A stretch of DNA of 6,873 bases from JBHIDJ01 sp046760105 (GCA_046760105.1 JBHIDJ010000153.1:1-6873); one strand, 5' to 3'. Shown: positions 1 through 6,602, counted from the first letter of the stretch. Translations and numbers: made by a program. Notes: a model not told the origin generated them from the letters alone.

Positions 1-14
1 GCCCGCGAACGTAA

Positions 15-193
15 GCGATCTGCAGCCTGTCTGCGGCAGGGGTAGTTTTGCTTAGGGGTGCTATTGAAGCCACGGCGTTGCATTATTTCGCTGACTTTCC
101 ATTCAATAAGACGATGCTTTCTGCTTTGAACCAGATTAGTGCCCAAGAGGTAGGAGCGAATACAGTTTCAAGAAGGGCAAAGTATCGGGCCTG
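15..193 (+). pseudogene. Possible 3' remnant of an upstream gene, product unknown
   Basis: A frame is open from just after an in-frame TAA (12-14) to a TGA at 191-193. It reads like real protein: a hydrophobic stretch (AAGVVLLRGAIEA), then an aromatic and polar segment, ending ISAQEVGANTVSRRAKYRA. The other two forward frames stop early (43-45 and 52-54). There is no convincing start; the only candidates are TTG at 48 and ATG at 114. If this is coding, it is either the C-terminus of a gene broken by the TAA or by a frameshift near the window edge, or a very short ORF. I do not recognise the family. It ends about 40 bases before the transporter start. Confidence 0.3.
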
Positions 194-218
194 AAGATTT
201 CTTTAAGGTATATCGGTC

Positions 219-223
219 AGGAG
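219..223 (+). promoter_or_regulatory. Ribosome binding site of the small transporter gene
   Basis: AGGAG lies 9 bases before the ATG at 233. It decides that ATG over the in-frame TTG at 224, which directly abuts the motif and would be too close to use it. Confidence 0.7.
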
Positions 224-232
224 TTGGTTACT

Positions 233-601
233 ATGGCGAAATACATTCCGCTCATATTATTTACCGTGCTAACAAATGCAATGGCTCAGATCCTTTTAAA
301 AAAAGGAATGCTTATCACGGGGTCGTTCGCTTTCAATGTACAGGATATCGTCACCGTGATTCCTCGTTTAATAATAAATCCATTTCTAGTTGTTGGATTG
401 ATAACCTTTGTTGTTAGCATGATGTCACATTTGCTTGTACTTTCCCGAGTTGAATTGAGCTTTGCGTATCCTTTCTTAAGCTTAGCTTACGTCGTCGTCG
501 GTGTGTATAGTTACTTCGTGTTCAATGAAGATTTAAACCAGTATAGAATCGCGGGGATCGCTTTCATTTGCGTCGGTACGATCCTGATCTCGAGAAGTTA
601 A
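233..601 (+). CDS. EamA/SMR-type four-helix transporter, ArnE-like candidate lipid-sugar flippase
   Basis: This is a 122-residue integral inner-membrane protein with four predicted helices, at about residues 4-22, 51-70, 76-97 and 104-120. The size and the motifs AQILLKKG in helix 1 and LSFAYPFLSLAYVVV in helix 3 fit the EamA/SMR fold, closest in style to ArnE/ArnF, which translocate undecaprenyl-phosphate-Ara4N. The position of the proton-coupling Glu14 of EmrE-type multidrug exporters appears to be Asn15 here, which argues against a drug antiporter. ATG 233 is chosen for its AGGAG site. Two in-frame stops follow in tandem (599-604). Its base composition is more AT-rich than the oxidase and aminotransferase region. 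Its place beside lipid-linked sugar genes suggests it flips their product; that role is inferred, the fold is well supported. Small EamA proteins usually work as dimers, and no second copy is in the window. Confidence 0.82.
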   Translation: MAKYIPLILFTVLTNAMAQILLKKGMLITGSFAFNVQDIVTVIPRLIINPFLVVGLITFVVSMMSHLLVLSRVELSFAYPFLSLAYVVVGVYSYFVFNEDLNQYRIAGIAFICVGTILISRS

Positions 602-804
602 TAAGCAAACCCGGATACAATCATGGCCGAATGTACCTGCGTATATGGCCACATGCTACTCAATAGTATGCGTTTGACGAACAAAGCAGGTAAAGTCTGC
701 GCTATCCGTACGTTTGCTTGGAGTCAATTTCCACAATTTGTGCAAAGGCCGGGAGCGAGTGCAGGTTGTAGCTGTCCACGATCAAGATATAGAGGCCTCG
801 TGCG
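602..804 (+). other. Intergenic region between transporter and epimerase genes
   Basis: This is 203 bases without a convincing gene. A 61-codon frame (623-808) ends in an ATGA overlap with the next start, but it is Cys- and Arg-rich, has no ribosome binding site and resembles no protein. An 11-base palindrome, CACAA-T-TTGTG, sits at 732-742, about 62 bases before the next ATG, and could be an operator or chance. TTGACG at 674-679 looks like a -35 box but has no matching -10 at 16-18 bases. No terminator hairpin with a T-run is seen. Confidence 0.5.
791..795 (+). promoter_or_regulatory. Ribosome binding site of the epimerase gene
   Basis: AGAGG lies 9 bases before the ATG at 805, supporting that start, which also places the Rossmann glycine motif at the expected N-terminal position. 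Confidence 0.5.
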
Positions 805-1797
805 ATGAAGCATGTGATTGTTGGAGGAGATGGTTTTGTGGGCAGATACCTCGCAGAAGAATTGCTGGTCAGAGGCGAGGAAGTTGTTGTTTGCGATGTA
901 AACAAAAGCGATCTGGAAATCTACCGACGTGTCAGTTTCATCGAGTTGGATATCACGGATCGTTCGGCTTTTAAGACGATGCCATTGGATCGTGATGACA
1001 TCGTATATAACTTGGCGGCGCGAATGCTAGACCCGATCCTTCCCCGGTGGAAGAGACGGGAATACTTCTGGATTGTTAACCATACCGGGACCGAGCACTT
1101 GTTAGAGTTTTTGCTCGAACGTGAATGTGGAAAACTTATCTACTTTACGACGGATATGGTTTATGGCCACATGAAAAAAACGCCGCAGGACGAGAGTCAC
1201 CCTAAGGAGCCACTGGGACCATATGGTGAGAGCAAGAATGTATCGGAAGATCTCTGTGCCTCGTATCGTGAACGAGGGATGAATATTACGATCTTTCGAC
1301 CCCGCTTAATAATTGGTCCTGGAAGGTTAGGAGTACTCAAAAAGTTATTTTGGTTGATCGAGCATAATCTCCCCGTTCCCCTCATCGGAGACGGTTCTAA
1401 CCACTATCAATTTATTTCCGTATTTGATTGTGTAAGTGCCGCGCTTCTTGCCTGTGATAACGGCGTACCGAATGAGGAGTACAATCTTGGGTCAAAAGAT
1501 CCGCCGACTGTTGAGGAGCTGCTGCGCTTACTTATCAAGGCTGCGGGTAAAATGTCGCCGTTACTGAAAACACCGGCTGGTCTGGTCAAACAGATACTGG
1601 GGGCCCTGGATTTCGTGGGCCTGCCACTGATGGATCCAGAGCAATACCTTATTGCTGATGAGGATTGCGTTCTAGATATCTCTAAGGCCGAAACGGAGCT
1701 CGGCTGGCATCCGCGTTTTCGGGACGAAGATATGCTGTGTCAAGCCTATCGCGAGTACAAGAGCGGCAAGTTGGCTGCCGGGACTGTACCCTCGTGA
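805..1797 (+). CDS. NAD-dependent epimerase/dehydratase (extended SDR)
   Basis: A 330-residue cytosolic protein of the extended short-chain dehydrogenase/reductase family, typical in length for nucleotide-sugar epimerases, dehydratases and reductases. The NAD(P)-binding Rossmann motif is G7-x-x-G10-x-x-G13 (GGDGFVG), close to the N-terminus as expected. The catalytic triad is visible: T116 (in TTDMVYG, where GalE has Ser124), Y140 and K144 in YGESK. IVYNLAA matches the family's NxAA region, and FRPRLIIGPG and GDGSNHYQFISVFDC match the C-terminal substrate-binding part. The substrate cannot be read from the sequence. In this cluster it could make or modify a sugar nucleotide, or act on the keto sugar produced by the downstream DprE1-like oxidase. 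It is not a typical DprE2, which is a shorter classical SDR of about 250 residues. A 239-base gap separates it from the oxidase gene. Confidence 0.88.
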   Translation: MKHVIVGGDGFVGRYLAEELLVRGEEVVVCDVNKSDLEIYRRVSFIELDITDRSAFKTMPLDRDDIVYNLAARMLDPILPRWKRREYFWIVNHTGTEHLLEFLLERECGKLIYFTTDMVYGHMKKTPQDESHPKEPLGPYGESKNVSEDLCASYRERGMNITIFRPRLIIGPGRLGVLKKLFWLIEHNLPVPLIGDGSNHYQFISVFDCVSAALLACDNGVPNEEYNLGSKDPPTVEELLRLLIKAAGKMSPLLKTPAGLVKQILGALDFVGLPLMDPEQYLIADEDCVLDISKAETELGWHPRFRDEDMLCQAYREYKSGKLAAGTVPS

Positions 1798-2036
1798 ACG
1801 TGGATCCGGGTGCTTGTTTACTGATTAAAACGAATGACCGTGCTGAGACCCCGTTAGCGATGCGGCCTCCTTTGTAGCCGCTGTTCGGGCAAAGCTGGAC
1901 CCGCTGTCCCGGCAATGAGGGGGCGGGCTGTCTGACGTGGTTTCCTCGTGTTGTCCTAACCGTTGTGGTTCACGCACCGGTTGCTGATCGTGCGAACTCG
2001 GTCCAGTGGTATGCTGAAGCAGTGAATTGGGAACCA
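1798..2036 (+). other. Intergenic region before the oxidase-aminotransferase gene
   Basis: About 239 bases with no supported gene. The downstream reading frame is open back to a GTG at 1965, but the 24 extra residues lack family similarity and 1965 has no ribosome binding site, so I treat 1965-2036 as leader. A weak GC-rich dyad (CCCGC 1900-1904, GCGGG 1923-1927) has no T-run and is not a convincing terminator. No clear promoter is seen. Confidence 0.45.
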
Positions 2037-3350
2037 ATGGCACTTAGCGGGTGGGGCCGCCTGACACACGCCTCAGTTATCGCTTGTCTACCAGAACGGA
2101 CGGGCGAGGCGGTCGAAGCCATTCGTGCGGCTGATGACCGCGGTATCATCGCCTTCGGCGCTGGCCGAAGCTATGGTGACGCCGCCTTGAACAGCGGCGG
2201 GCGCACCGTGCTTACTGCACGTCTCAACAAGCTCCACTCTTTTGACTCCGAAAGCGGTGCACTCGTTTGTGGGCCGGGTGTGACCTTCAACGACTTGCTG
2301 CGGGAGTTTCTTCCCCACGGATATATGGTCCCTGTGAGTCCGGGTACGGGGTTCGCCTCCGTCGGCGGTGCTGTCGCGAACGACGTGCATGGTAAGAACC
2401 ACGACCGCTGTGGCAGCTTCGGTGACCACGTCCAGTGGATCGATCTTCTTTTGCCTTCGGGCGAGGTTGCTCGGGTTTCGCCCGATGAGCACCCCGATTT
2501 GTTCGCTGCAACCATCGGCGGCGTCGGCCTTACCGGCGTAATGCTGGCAGTTTGCTTTACGATGCAAAAAGTCCCGTCTAATGCAGTCACGTTGCGTGAA
2601 CAGCGGATTCCAGATCTGGACGGCTTCTTCACAGCGCTCGAATCGGTACGCACGACCGCAACGTTCTCCATTGGCTGGATCGATATGCTCGCACAGGGTC
2701 GCAGGCTCGGTCGTGGCATTCTAGAGACTGCCGAGCCGGCCGCCACTGGCGTGGCTGATCGATCACCGAAGCGGCTGCGGCTGCCGCTGGATTTTCCACA
2801 GTTCGTCCTAAACCAGTGGACGGTTAGCGCATTCAACCGATTGTATTACCGGCGGGTGCCTGCCGGTGGCCGAGAGCGGGTCACGCATGTCGAGCGCTTT
2901 CTTTATCCGCTTGATGCCATCCTCGAATGGAATCGGATGTACGGGAATCGCGGGTTTTATCAGTTCCAGTGCGTTTTGCCCGACTCGGCGAGCGCGACGG
3001 GAGTCCCGCGTCTCCTTGAGGAGGCCTCGCGGTCCCGCTTTGGTTCTTTCTTGGCCGTGTTGAAGACCCTGGGTAGCGAAGGACACGGACACCTGTCATT
3101 TCCCATGCGTGGATACACGCTGGCGCTGGATTTTCCACGCAAGCGAGGGATCAAGGAGTTGCTCACCCGACTCGAGCGCATCGTGCTCGATAACGGTGGA
3201 CGCGTTTATCTTGCGAAGGACGCCAGCTTGTCGCCGACAGCCTTCGAGGCCATGTACCCGAAACTTGACGCCTTTCGCTCGGTTCTGGACGAGATCGACC
3301 CCGCGGCGCGAATGCGCTCCGACTTGGCCCGACGTCTGGGCATCAGGGAC
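2037..3350 (+). other. Oxidase domain: decaprenylphosphoryl-ribose 2'-oxidase (DprE1)-like
   Basis: The domain belongs to the VAO/PCMH flavoprotein family and looks full length against mycobacterial DprE1 (461 residues). In order from ATG 2037: LSGWGR at the N-terminus, the FAD pyrophosphate loop GAGRSYGD (41-48), HGKNH starting at H118 followed by a conserved GSFGDHV, LSFPMRGY and LALDFP (around 363), catalytic-type lysine K394 in LAKDAS (Lys418 of DprE1), and a C-terminal SDLARRLGI, where mycobacterial DprE1 ends SDMARRLELL. DprE1 oxidises the 2'-hydroxyl of polyprenyl-phospho-ribose to a ketone, facing the periplasm in mycobacteria. The residue matching benzothiazinone-reactive Cys387 is alanine (A363). 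With a UbiA-type DPPR-synthase-like gene downstream, a lipid-linked pentose substrate is likely; the exact chain and sugar are inferred. Confidence 0.85.
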
Positions 3351-4898
3351 CAGCGAGGGAGCCGCCCGAGCCAGACGAAGGTGCACCGTTCGGGCAATCG
3401 AGGAGCCAGTGCGGTGCGGTCCAGCCGCCGACGGCGTGCCAGCAATCCGAAACAAGATTGGAGTTTTCCGACGATGAGTGACCAACCCGATAACAACCCC
3501 AAACCCGATTTATTGGGCGTCGAAGATGCAAAGAACTTAAGCATTTCGGACACCGCAGATCTGTTCTGCAAGCACCTCAACCCCGGGCAGTATCACTTTC
3601 TTAAGCTGTTGGGGTTTCACGACGTGGTCGTCGACACCGCCGAAGACATGTACTACAGCGACAAGAACGGCCGAAAGATTCTCGACTTCTTCGGCGGCTT
3701 TGGGTCACTCGCATTTGGCCACAACCATGCGCGCATCATAGCGGCGAGAAAGCGCTTTCAGGACGAGTTGCGTCATGAGATTGCCCTCGCGTTCATGTCT
3801 CAGTATGCGGCCGCGCTGGCGAAGAACCTCGCTTCAATTGCGCCCGGCGACCTTGATATGGTGTTCCTGGGCTCCACCGGGTCAGAAGCAGTTGAAGCGG
3901 CCCTCAAGTTAGCTGAGAAGGTGCAGGGGCCGGATCGAGCGGTCATCGCCTATGCTGAAAATTCCTTCCACGGCAAGACGCGGGGCGCCCTTTCGGTGAC
4001 TGATTCCGAGTTTTACCAATCCACCTTCCGCCTGTTGGACAACCGAGTGCGTATCCCCTTCGGTGACGCGGGCGCGCTCGAGGAAGCCTTAAAGAAGGAT
4101 TCATCGATCGGCTTGTTGATCCTAGAGACCGTCCAGGGTGGAGCCGGAATCGTATCGGCGCCCCCGGAGTACTGGCAGGAAGTGCGGCGCCTGTGCGACC
4201 GTTACGATGTGTTGTGGATCGCAGATGAAGTCCAGTGTGGGGTCGGTCGGAGCGGTCGGTTCTTTGCGTTCCAGCATGCAGACGTGATCCCTGACATTGT
4301 GACGCTTGCTAAATCGCTGGGGGGCGGTAAAACTGCAATCGGTGCAATGATTGCGCGGCGACCGATTTATATGAAAGCCTATGGCACGCCAAAGACTGCA
4401 CTGATTCATGGCCCCGCAACCTTTGGCGGCATCGGTGAAACCTGCTGCACGGCGATTGAAGCCTTGAACGTTTTGTACGACGAAGGCCTGATCGATAATG
4501 CCGCGGTGCAGGGCGCGTACCTCCTAGGCCGACTTGAGGAGTTGCGAACTAAGTACCCAAAGATGATTAAGGAAGTTCGTGGACAAGGCCTGATGATTGG
4601 TGTTGAATTTTACGACTTGAGCCAGACTTTGGCCGTTGGCCTGCGGCAAATTGTTTCGGTGCTGGACGAAAAGCTTAAGGGCAGTTTGTGTGGGTTTGTC
4701 GGCAGCTTGTTGCTAAAAGAGTATAACATTTTGGTGGCGTTCACGGAGTATAACCGCAATGTAATACGGCTTGAGCCTCCACTGATCGTTAATCGTGACC
4801 AGATCGACACGTTTGTTGACGCATTAGATAGCCTACTTTCTCGTGGGATCACCCGGATCGTGAGAGATTACGCGAAGTACTTCCTGCGAAAGACCTGA
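2037..4898 (+). CDS. Fused DprE1-like FAD oxidase / class III aminotransferase
   Basis: One uninterrupted frame of 953 codons from ATG 2037 (open upstream to GTG 1965, which would give 977). It contains two complete enzymes normally encoded by separate genes: a DprE1-like FAD-dependent oxidase (residues 1 to about 436) and a class III PLP aminotransferase (about 480-953), joined by a roughly 43-residue Arg/Ser-rich linker. ATG 2037 is preferred because LSGWGR, the usual N-terminal motif of DprE1 (LTGWGR in the mycobacterial protein), follows immediately. The nearest Shine-Dalgarno-like bases (GGGAA, 2029-2033) are poorly spaced, so the exact start is uncertain. The stop at 4896-4898 lies one base before the HAD-UbiA gene, so the two are probably translated together. 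The frame is certain. Whether the cell makes a true fusion, two proteins through the internal start at 3474, or the sequence has lost a stop codon is open. Confidence 0.8.
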   Translation: MALSGWGRLTHASVIACLPERTGEAVEAIRAADDRGIIAFGAGRSYGDAALNSGGRTVLTARLNKLHSFDSESGALVCGPGVTFNDLLREFLPHGYMVPVSPGTGFASVGGAVANDVHGKNHDRCGSFGDHVQWIDLLLPSGEVARVSPDEHPDLFAATIGGVGLTGVMLAVCFTMQKVPSNAVTLREQRIPDLDGFFTALESVRTTATFSIGWIDMLAQGRRLGRGILETAEPAATGVADRSPKRLRLPLDFPQFVLNQWTVSAFNRLYYRRVPAGGRERVTHVERFLYPLDAILEWNRMYGNRGFYQFQCVLPDSASATGVPRLLEEASRSRFGSFLAVLKTLGSEGHGHLSFPMRGYTLALDFPRKRGIKELLTRLERIVLDNGGRVYLAKDASLSPTAFEAMYPKLDAFRSVLDEIDPAARMRSDLARRLGIRDQRGSRPSQTKVHRSGNRGASAVRSSRRRRASNPKQDWSFPTMSDQPDNNPKPDLLGVEDAKNLSISDTADLFCKHLNPGQYHFLKLLGFHDVVVDTAEDMYYSDKNGRKILDFFGGFGSLAFGHNHARIIAARKRFQDELRHEIALAFMSQYAAALAKNLASIAPGDLDMVFLGSTGSEAVEAALKLAEKVQGPDRAVIAYAENSFHGKTRGALSVTDSEFYQSTFRLLDNRVRIPFGDAGALEEALKKDSSIGLLILETVQGGAGIVSAPPEYWQEVRRLCDRYDVLWIADEVQCGVGRSGRFFAFQHADVIPDIVTLAKSLGGGKTAIGAMIARRPIYMKAYGTPKTALIHGPATFGGIGETCCTAIEALNVLYDEGLIDNAAVQGAYLLGRLEELRTKYPKMIKEVRGQGLMIGVEFYDLSQTLAVGLRQIVSVLDEKLKGSLCGFVGSLLLKEYNILVAFTEYNRNVIRLEPPLIVNRDQIDTFVDALDSLLSRGITRIVRDYAKYFLRKT
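3345..3473 (+). other. Stop-free basic linker between oxidase and aminotransferase
   Basis: Translated in frame, this is a low-complexity segment with nine Arg in about forty residues, including SSRRRR, which resembles no domain. No TAA, TAG or TGA occurs in any forward frame until the TGAs at 3475-3477 and 3478-3480, so a single indel cannot restore an early oxidase stop. The second and third codons after GIR are CAG (3351-3353) and CGA (3354-3356). Each is one C-to-T transition from TAG or TGA, right where DprE1 proteins normally end. The stretch looks like a former intergenic region that became translated. Confidence 0.6.
3460..3463 (+). promoter_or_regulatory. Internal ribosome binding site before the aminotransferase start
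   Basis: GGAG lies 10 bases before the in-frame ATG at 3474, exactly where a stand-alone aminotransferase would begin. It suggests the aminotransferase was, or still is, translated independently of the oxidase. Confidence 0.5.
3474..4898 (+). other. Aminotransferase part: class III PLP-dependent transaminase (474 residues from internal ATG)
   Basis: Counting from ATG 3474, the class III (ornithine/acetylornithine-like) fold I motifs are in order: ILDFFGGFGSLAFGHNH (69-85), the PLP phosphate-binding GSTGSEAVEAALK (133-145), FHGKTRGALSVT, ADEVQCGVGRSGRFFAF with D251 for the pyridine nitrogen, the Schiff-base lysine K280 in LAKSLGGGK, then GPATFGG and GQGLMIGVEF near the C-terminus. All catalytic residues are present, so it should be active. 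The family moves amino groups from a donor such as glutamate to aldehydes or ketones. Relatives include HpnO, which aminates a ribose-derived aldehyde in hopanoids, and Neo18/BtrB, which aminates a sugar C6 aldehyde in aminoglycosides. In this cluster the acceptor may be the keto or aldehyde form of a lipid-linked pentose (inference). It would be cytosolic. Confidence 0.85.
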
Positions 4899-4899
4899 G

Positions 4900-6387
4900 G
4901 TGTTTGCGGACGCGAAGGGAAGAGAGTTGAAACAGCCAGAAAATCTGCAGACTCTTCAGAGCTCCAATCCTGGAAGCGTTCCCCTTTGCGTGGATTTGGA
5001 TGGGACCTTAATCAAGACTGATATCTTGATCGAATCGCTGTTTGCTTTGCTGAAACGCGGCATTTTCTTTGCGCTTCTTATTCCCTTTTGGCTGCTGCGG
5101 GGGAAGGCATACCTAAAAGAGCAGATTGCTGCACGTGTTGAGCTCGATGTTGATCTGTTGCCTTACAATGAGCGCTTCCTTGGTTACCTGCGGGAACAGC
5201 ATGGCGCAGGACGTCCGTTGGTCTTGGCAACCGCTTCGCACGCAAAGTTTGCCCACAAGATTGCCGAACATCTCGGGCTATTTACGCATGTTCTGGGTAG
5301 CGATGATCAAAACAATCTTTCCGGCAGTAGAAAATTAGAACAGCTGCGTGACAAGTTTGGCGAACAAGGTTTCGACTATGCCGGCAATTCACGAACAGAC
5401 TTGAAGATCTGGCCGCACGCACGGCAGGCGATTTTGGTCAATCCGGCCCCTGGGGTGCGGTCTGCCGCGGAACGAGTGGCCAGTGTCGGGGATGTGTTCG
5501 ACGAAGGGCGCGAGGGGGTGAGGGGGTACTTGCGGGCGATACGCATACACCAGTGGCTTAAGAACTTCCTGGTATTCGTGCCTCTGGTAGCCGACCATCA
5601 AGTTGACAATCCGCAGCTCGTGTTGCAGGCCTTGCTCGGTTTTGTGGCCTTCTGCCTATGTGCGTCTAGTGTCTATCTCCTCAATGATATGCTGGATCTG
5701 CCGGCTGATCGCCAGCATCCCCGCAAGCGGCGGCGGCCGTTTGCAGCGGGCACGGTCTCTATCAAGCACGGTGCTCTGTTAATCCCGGTTCTCCTGTTCG
5801 CCGCACTCGGCATTACGCCATTGCTACCCGTTGAGTTTGTTGCGGTGTTGGCAACGTACTACGTGTCAACGCTGGCCTACTCCATGTGGCTAAAGGGTAA
5901 GGTCGTGGTCGACGTGTTGGTGCTAGCCGGACTTTATACGCTGAGGGTTATCGCGGGCGCGGCAGCTACCTCGATCCCGCTGTCGTTTTGGCTTCTTGCT
6001 TTCGCGATGTTTATTTTCCTTAGCCTATCAATGGTCAAGCGGTATTCGGAGCTACTTGGACTGCAGAACTCTGAGAAGAAATCGATAATTGGCCGTGGTT
6101 ATGAGATGATCGATCTTCCTACACTCATTAGCCTGGGCGCCGCAAGTGGGTACACCGCCGTCCTCGTGTTGGCGCTATACATTAACAGTGAGGAGGTGCG
6201 GGAGCAGTACACGCGTCCTGAGGCGATTTGGCTCATATGCCCCCTGCTTCTCTACTGGGTGAGTCTGGTTTGGGTGACGGCGGGACGAGGCAAAATGCAT
6301 GATGACCCCGTCGTTTTCGCCATCAAACATAGGGGCAGTCAGTGCATAGGCCTATTGGTAATTCTCATTCTTTTGCTGGCTAGTTAG
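4900..6387 (+). CDS. HAD phosphatase-like / UbiA-type polyprenyl-phosphate phosphoribosyltransferase fusion
   Basis: A 495-residue two-domain membrane protein. Residues about 27-200 are a HAD domain: motif I DLDGT with nucleophile D32 and acid D34, motif II T111 in LATASH, a motif III lysine likely K145, and motif IV GNSRTD with D167. The first Asp of the usual GDxxxD is N163. From about 208 a UbiA-family domain begins (HQWLKN), followed by the prenyl-phosphate/Mg site N262-D263-x-x-D266-x-x-x-D270, then HPRKRRRPFAAG, YTLRVIAG and KRYSEL, with many hydrophobic helices. These match mycobacterial Rv3806c, which moves phosphoribose from PRPP to decaprenyl phosphate. The HAD half plausibly removes the ribose 5-phosphate, a step assigned in mycobacteria to a separate PAP2 phosphatase. 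GTG 4900 starts one base after the previous stop. TTG 4927, after GGGAAGAGAG, is an alternative start and loses no domain residues. Confidence 0.85.
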   Translation: MFADAKGRELKQPENLQTLQSSNPGSVPLCVDLDGTLIKTDILIESLFALLKRGIFFALLIPFWLLRGKAYLKEQIAARVELDVDLLPYNERFLGYLREQHGAGRPLVLATASHAKFAHKIAEHLGLFTHVLGSDDQNNLSGSRKLEQLRDKFGEQGFDYAGNSRTDLKIWPHARQAILVNPAPGVRSAAERVASVGDVFDEGREGVRGYLRAIRIHQWLKNFLVFVPLVADHQVDNPQLVLQALLGFVAFCLCASSVYLLNDMLDLPADRQHPRKRRRPFAAGTVSIKHGALLIPVLLFAALGITPLLPVEFVAVLATYYVSTLAYSMWLKGKVVVDVLVLAGLYTLRVIAGAAATSIPLSFWLLAFAMFIFLSLSMVKRYSELLGLQNSEKKSIIGRGYEMIDLPTLISLGAASGYTAVLVLALYINSEEVREQYTRPEAIWLICPLLLYWVSLVWVTAGRGKMHDDPVVFAIKHRGSQCIGLLVILILLLAS

Positions 6388-6602
6388 ATCGTTCTTCGGG
6401 AATTACGAGCTCTGGGGAGATGAGGTTGCAATACCGTACATTAGTTCATGTTAAATCCAAACGGGGCTATCGACTGTGTCTTCGTGCCCGGTTAGGGTTG
6501 TGCTGTCACCTTTAAATTTCAACTCGTGCCCCTGCTGCAGAGCCAAACAAACACGACCAGGGTGACAGAACGTCTCAGTTAATAGCAACGGCTTGTGCAA
6601 TC
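6388..6602 (+). other. Intergenic region before the GMC oxidoreductase gene
   Basis: 215 bases, AT-richer than the flanking genes, with no supported gene. It holds a perfect 8-base inverted repeat (6503-6510 and 6561-6568). A poor promoter-like pair, TTGCAA (6426-6431) and TGTTAA (6449-6454), lies 17 bases apart but matches the -10 consensus at only about half its positions. No hairpin plus T-run terminator follows the HAD-UbiA stop. Confidence 0.45.
6503..6568 (+). repeat. Inverted repeat CTGTCACC / GGTGACAG
   Basis: Perfect 8-base arms at 6503-6510 and 6561-6568 enclose 50 bases, with a nested CGTG/CACG pair (6525-6528 and 6552-6555). It could be a regulator site or a folded leader ahead of the GMC gene. 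The arms do not extend further and chance is possible. Confidence 0.25.

Noticed and set aside
732..742. Palindrome CACAATTTGTG upstream of the epimerase gene
   Set aside because: Too short and isolated to call an operator. It is noted within the intergenic entry only.
623..808. Short + strand frame of 61 codons ending in an ATGA overlap with the epimerase start
   Set aside because: Cys/Arg-rich composition, no ribosome binding site and no resemblance to a protein. The overlap alone is weak evidence.
644..1173. Twelve-base direct repeat TATGGCCACATG at 644-655 and 1162-1173
   Set aside because: About one such chance match is expected in a window this size, the flanks do not match, and one copy lies inside the epimerase coding for VYGHM.
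1900..1927. GC-rich dyad CCCGC/GCGGG after the epimerase gene as a terminator
   Set aside because: Only five paired bases in the outer arms, a long loop and no downstream T-run.
1965..2036. GTG 1965 as the start of the oxidase gene
   Set aside because: No ribosome binding site, and the 24 extra residues have no counterpart in DprE1-type proteins, which begin near LSGWGR. It remains possible.
3109..3477. Alternate + frame ending TGA 3475-3477, overlapping the aminotransferase ATG as ATGA, taken as the true oxidase C-terminus after a frameshift
   Set aside because: The main frame already holds the full expected C-terminus (SDLARRLGI) before the linker, so a shift is not needed and the alternate frame shows no family similarity.
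2088..3580. Many long antisense and alternate-frame reading frames across the oxidase region, up to 221 codons
   Set aside because: Arg/Ser/Pro-rich shadows of GC-rich coding sequence. The opposite + strand frame carries clear conserved motifs throughout.
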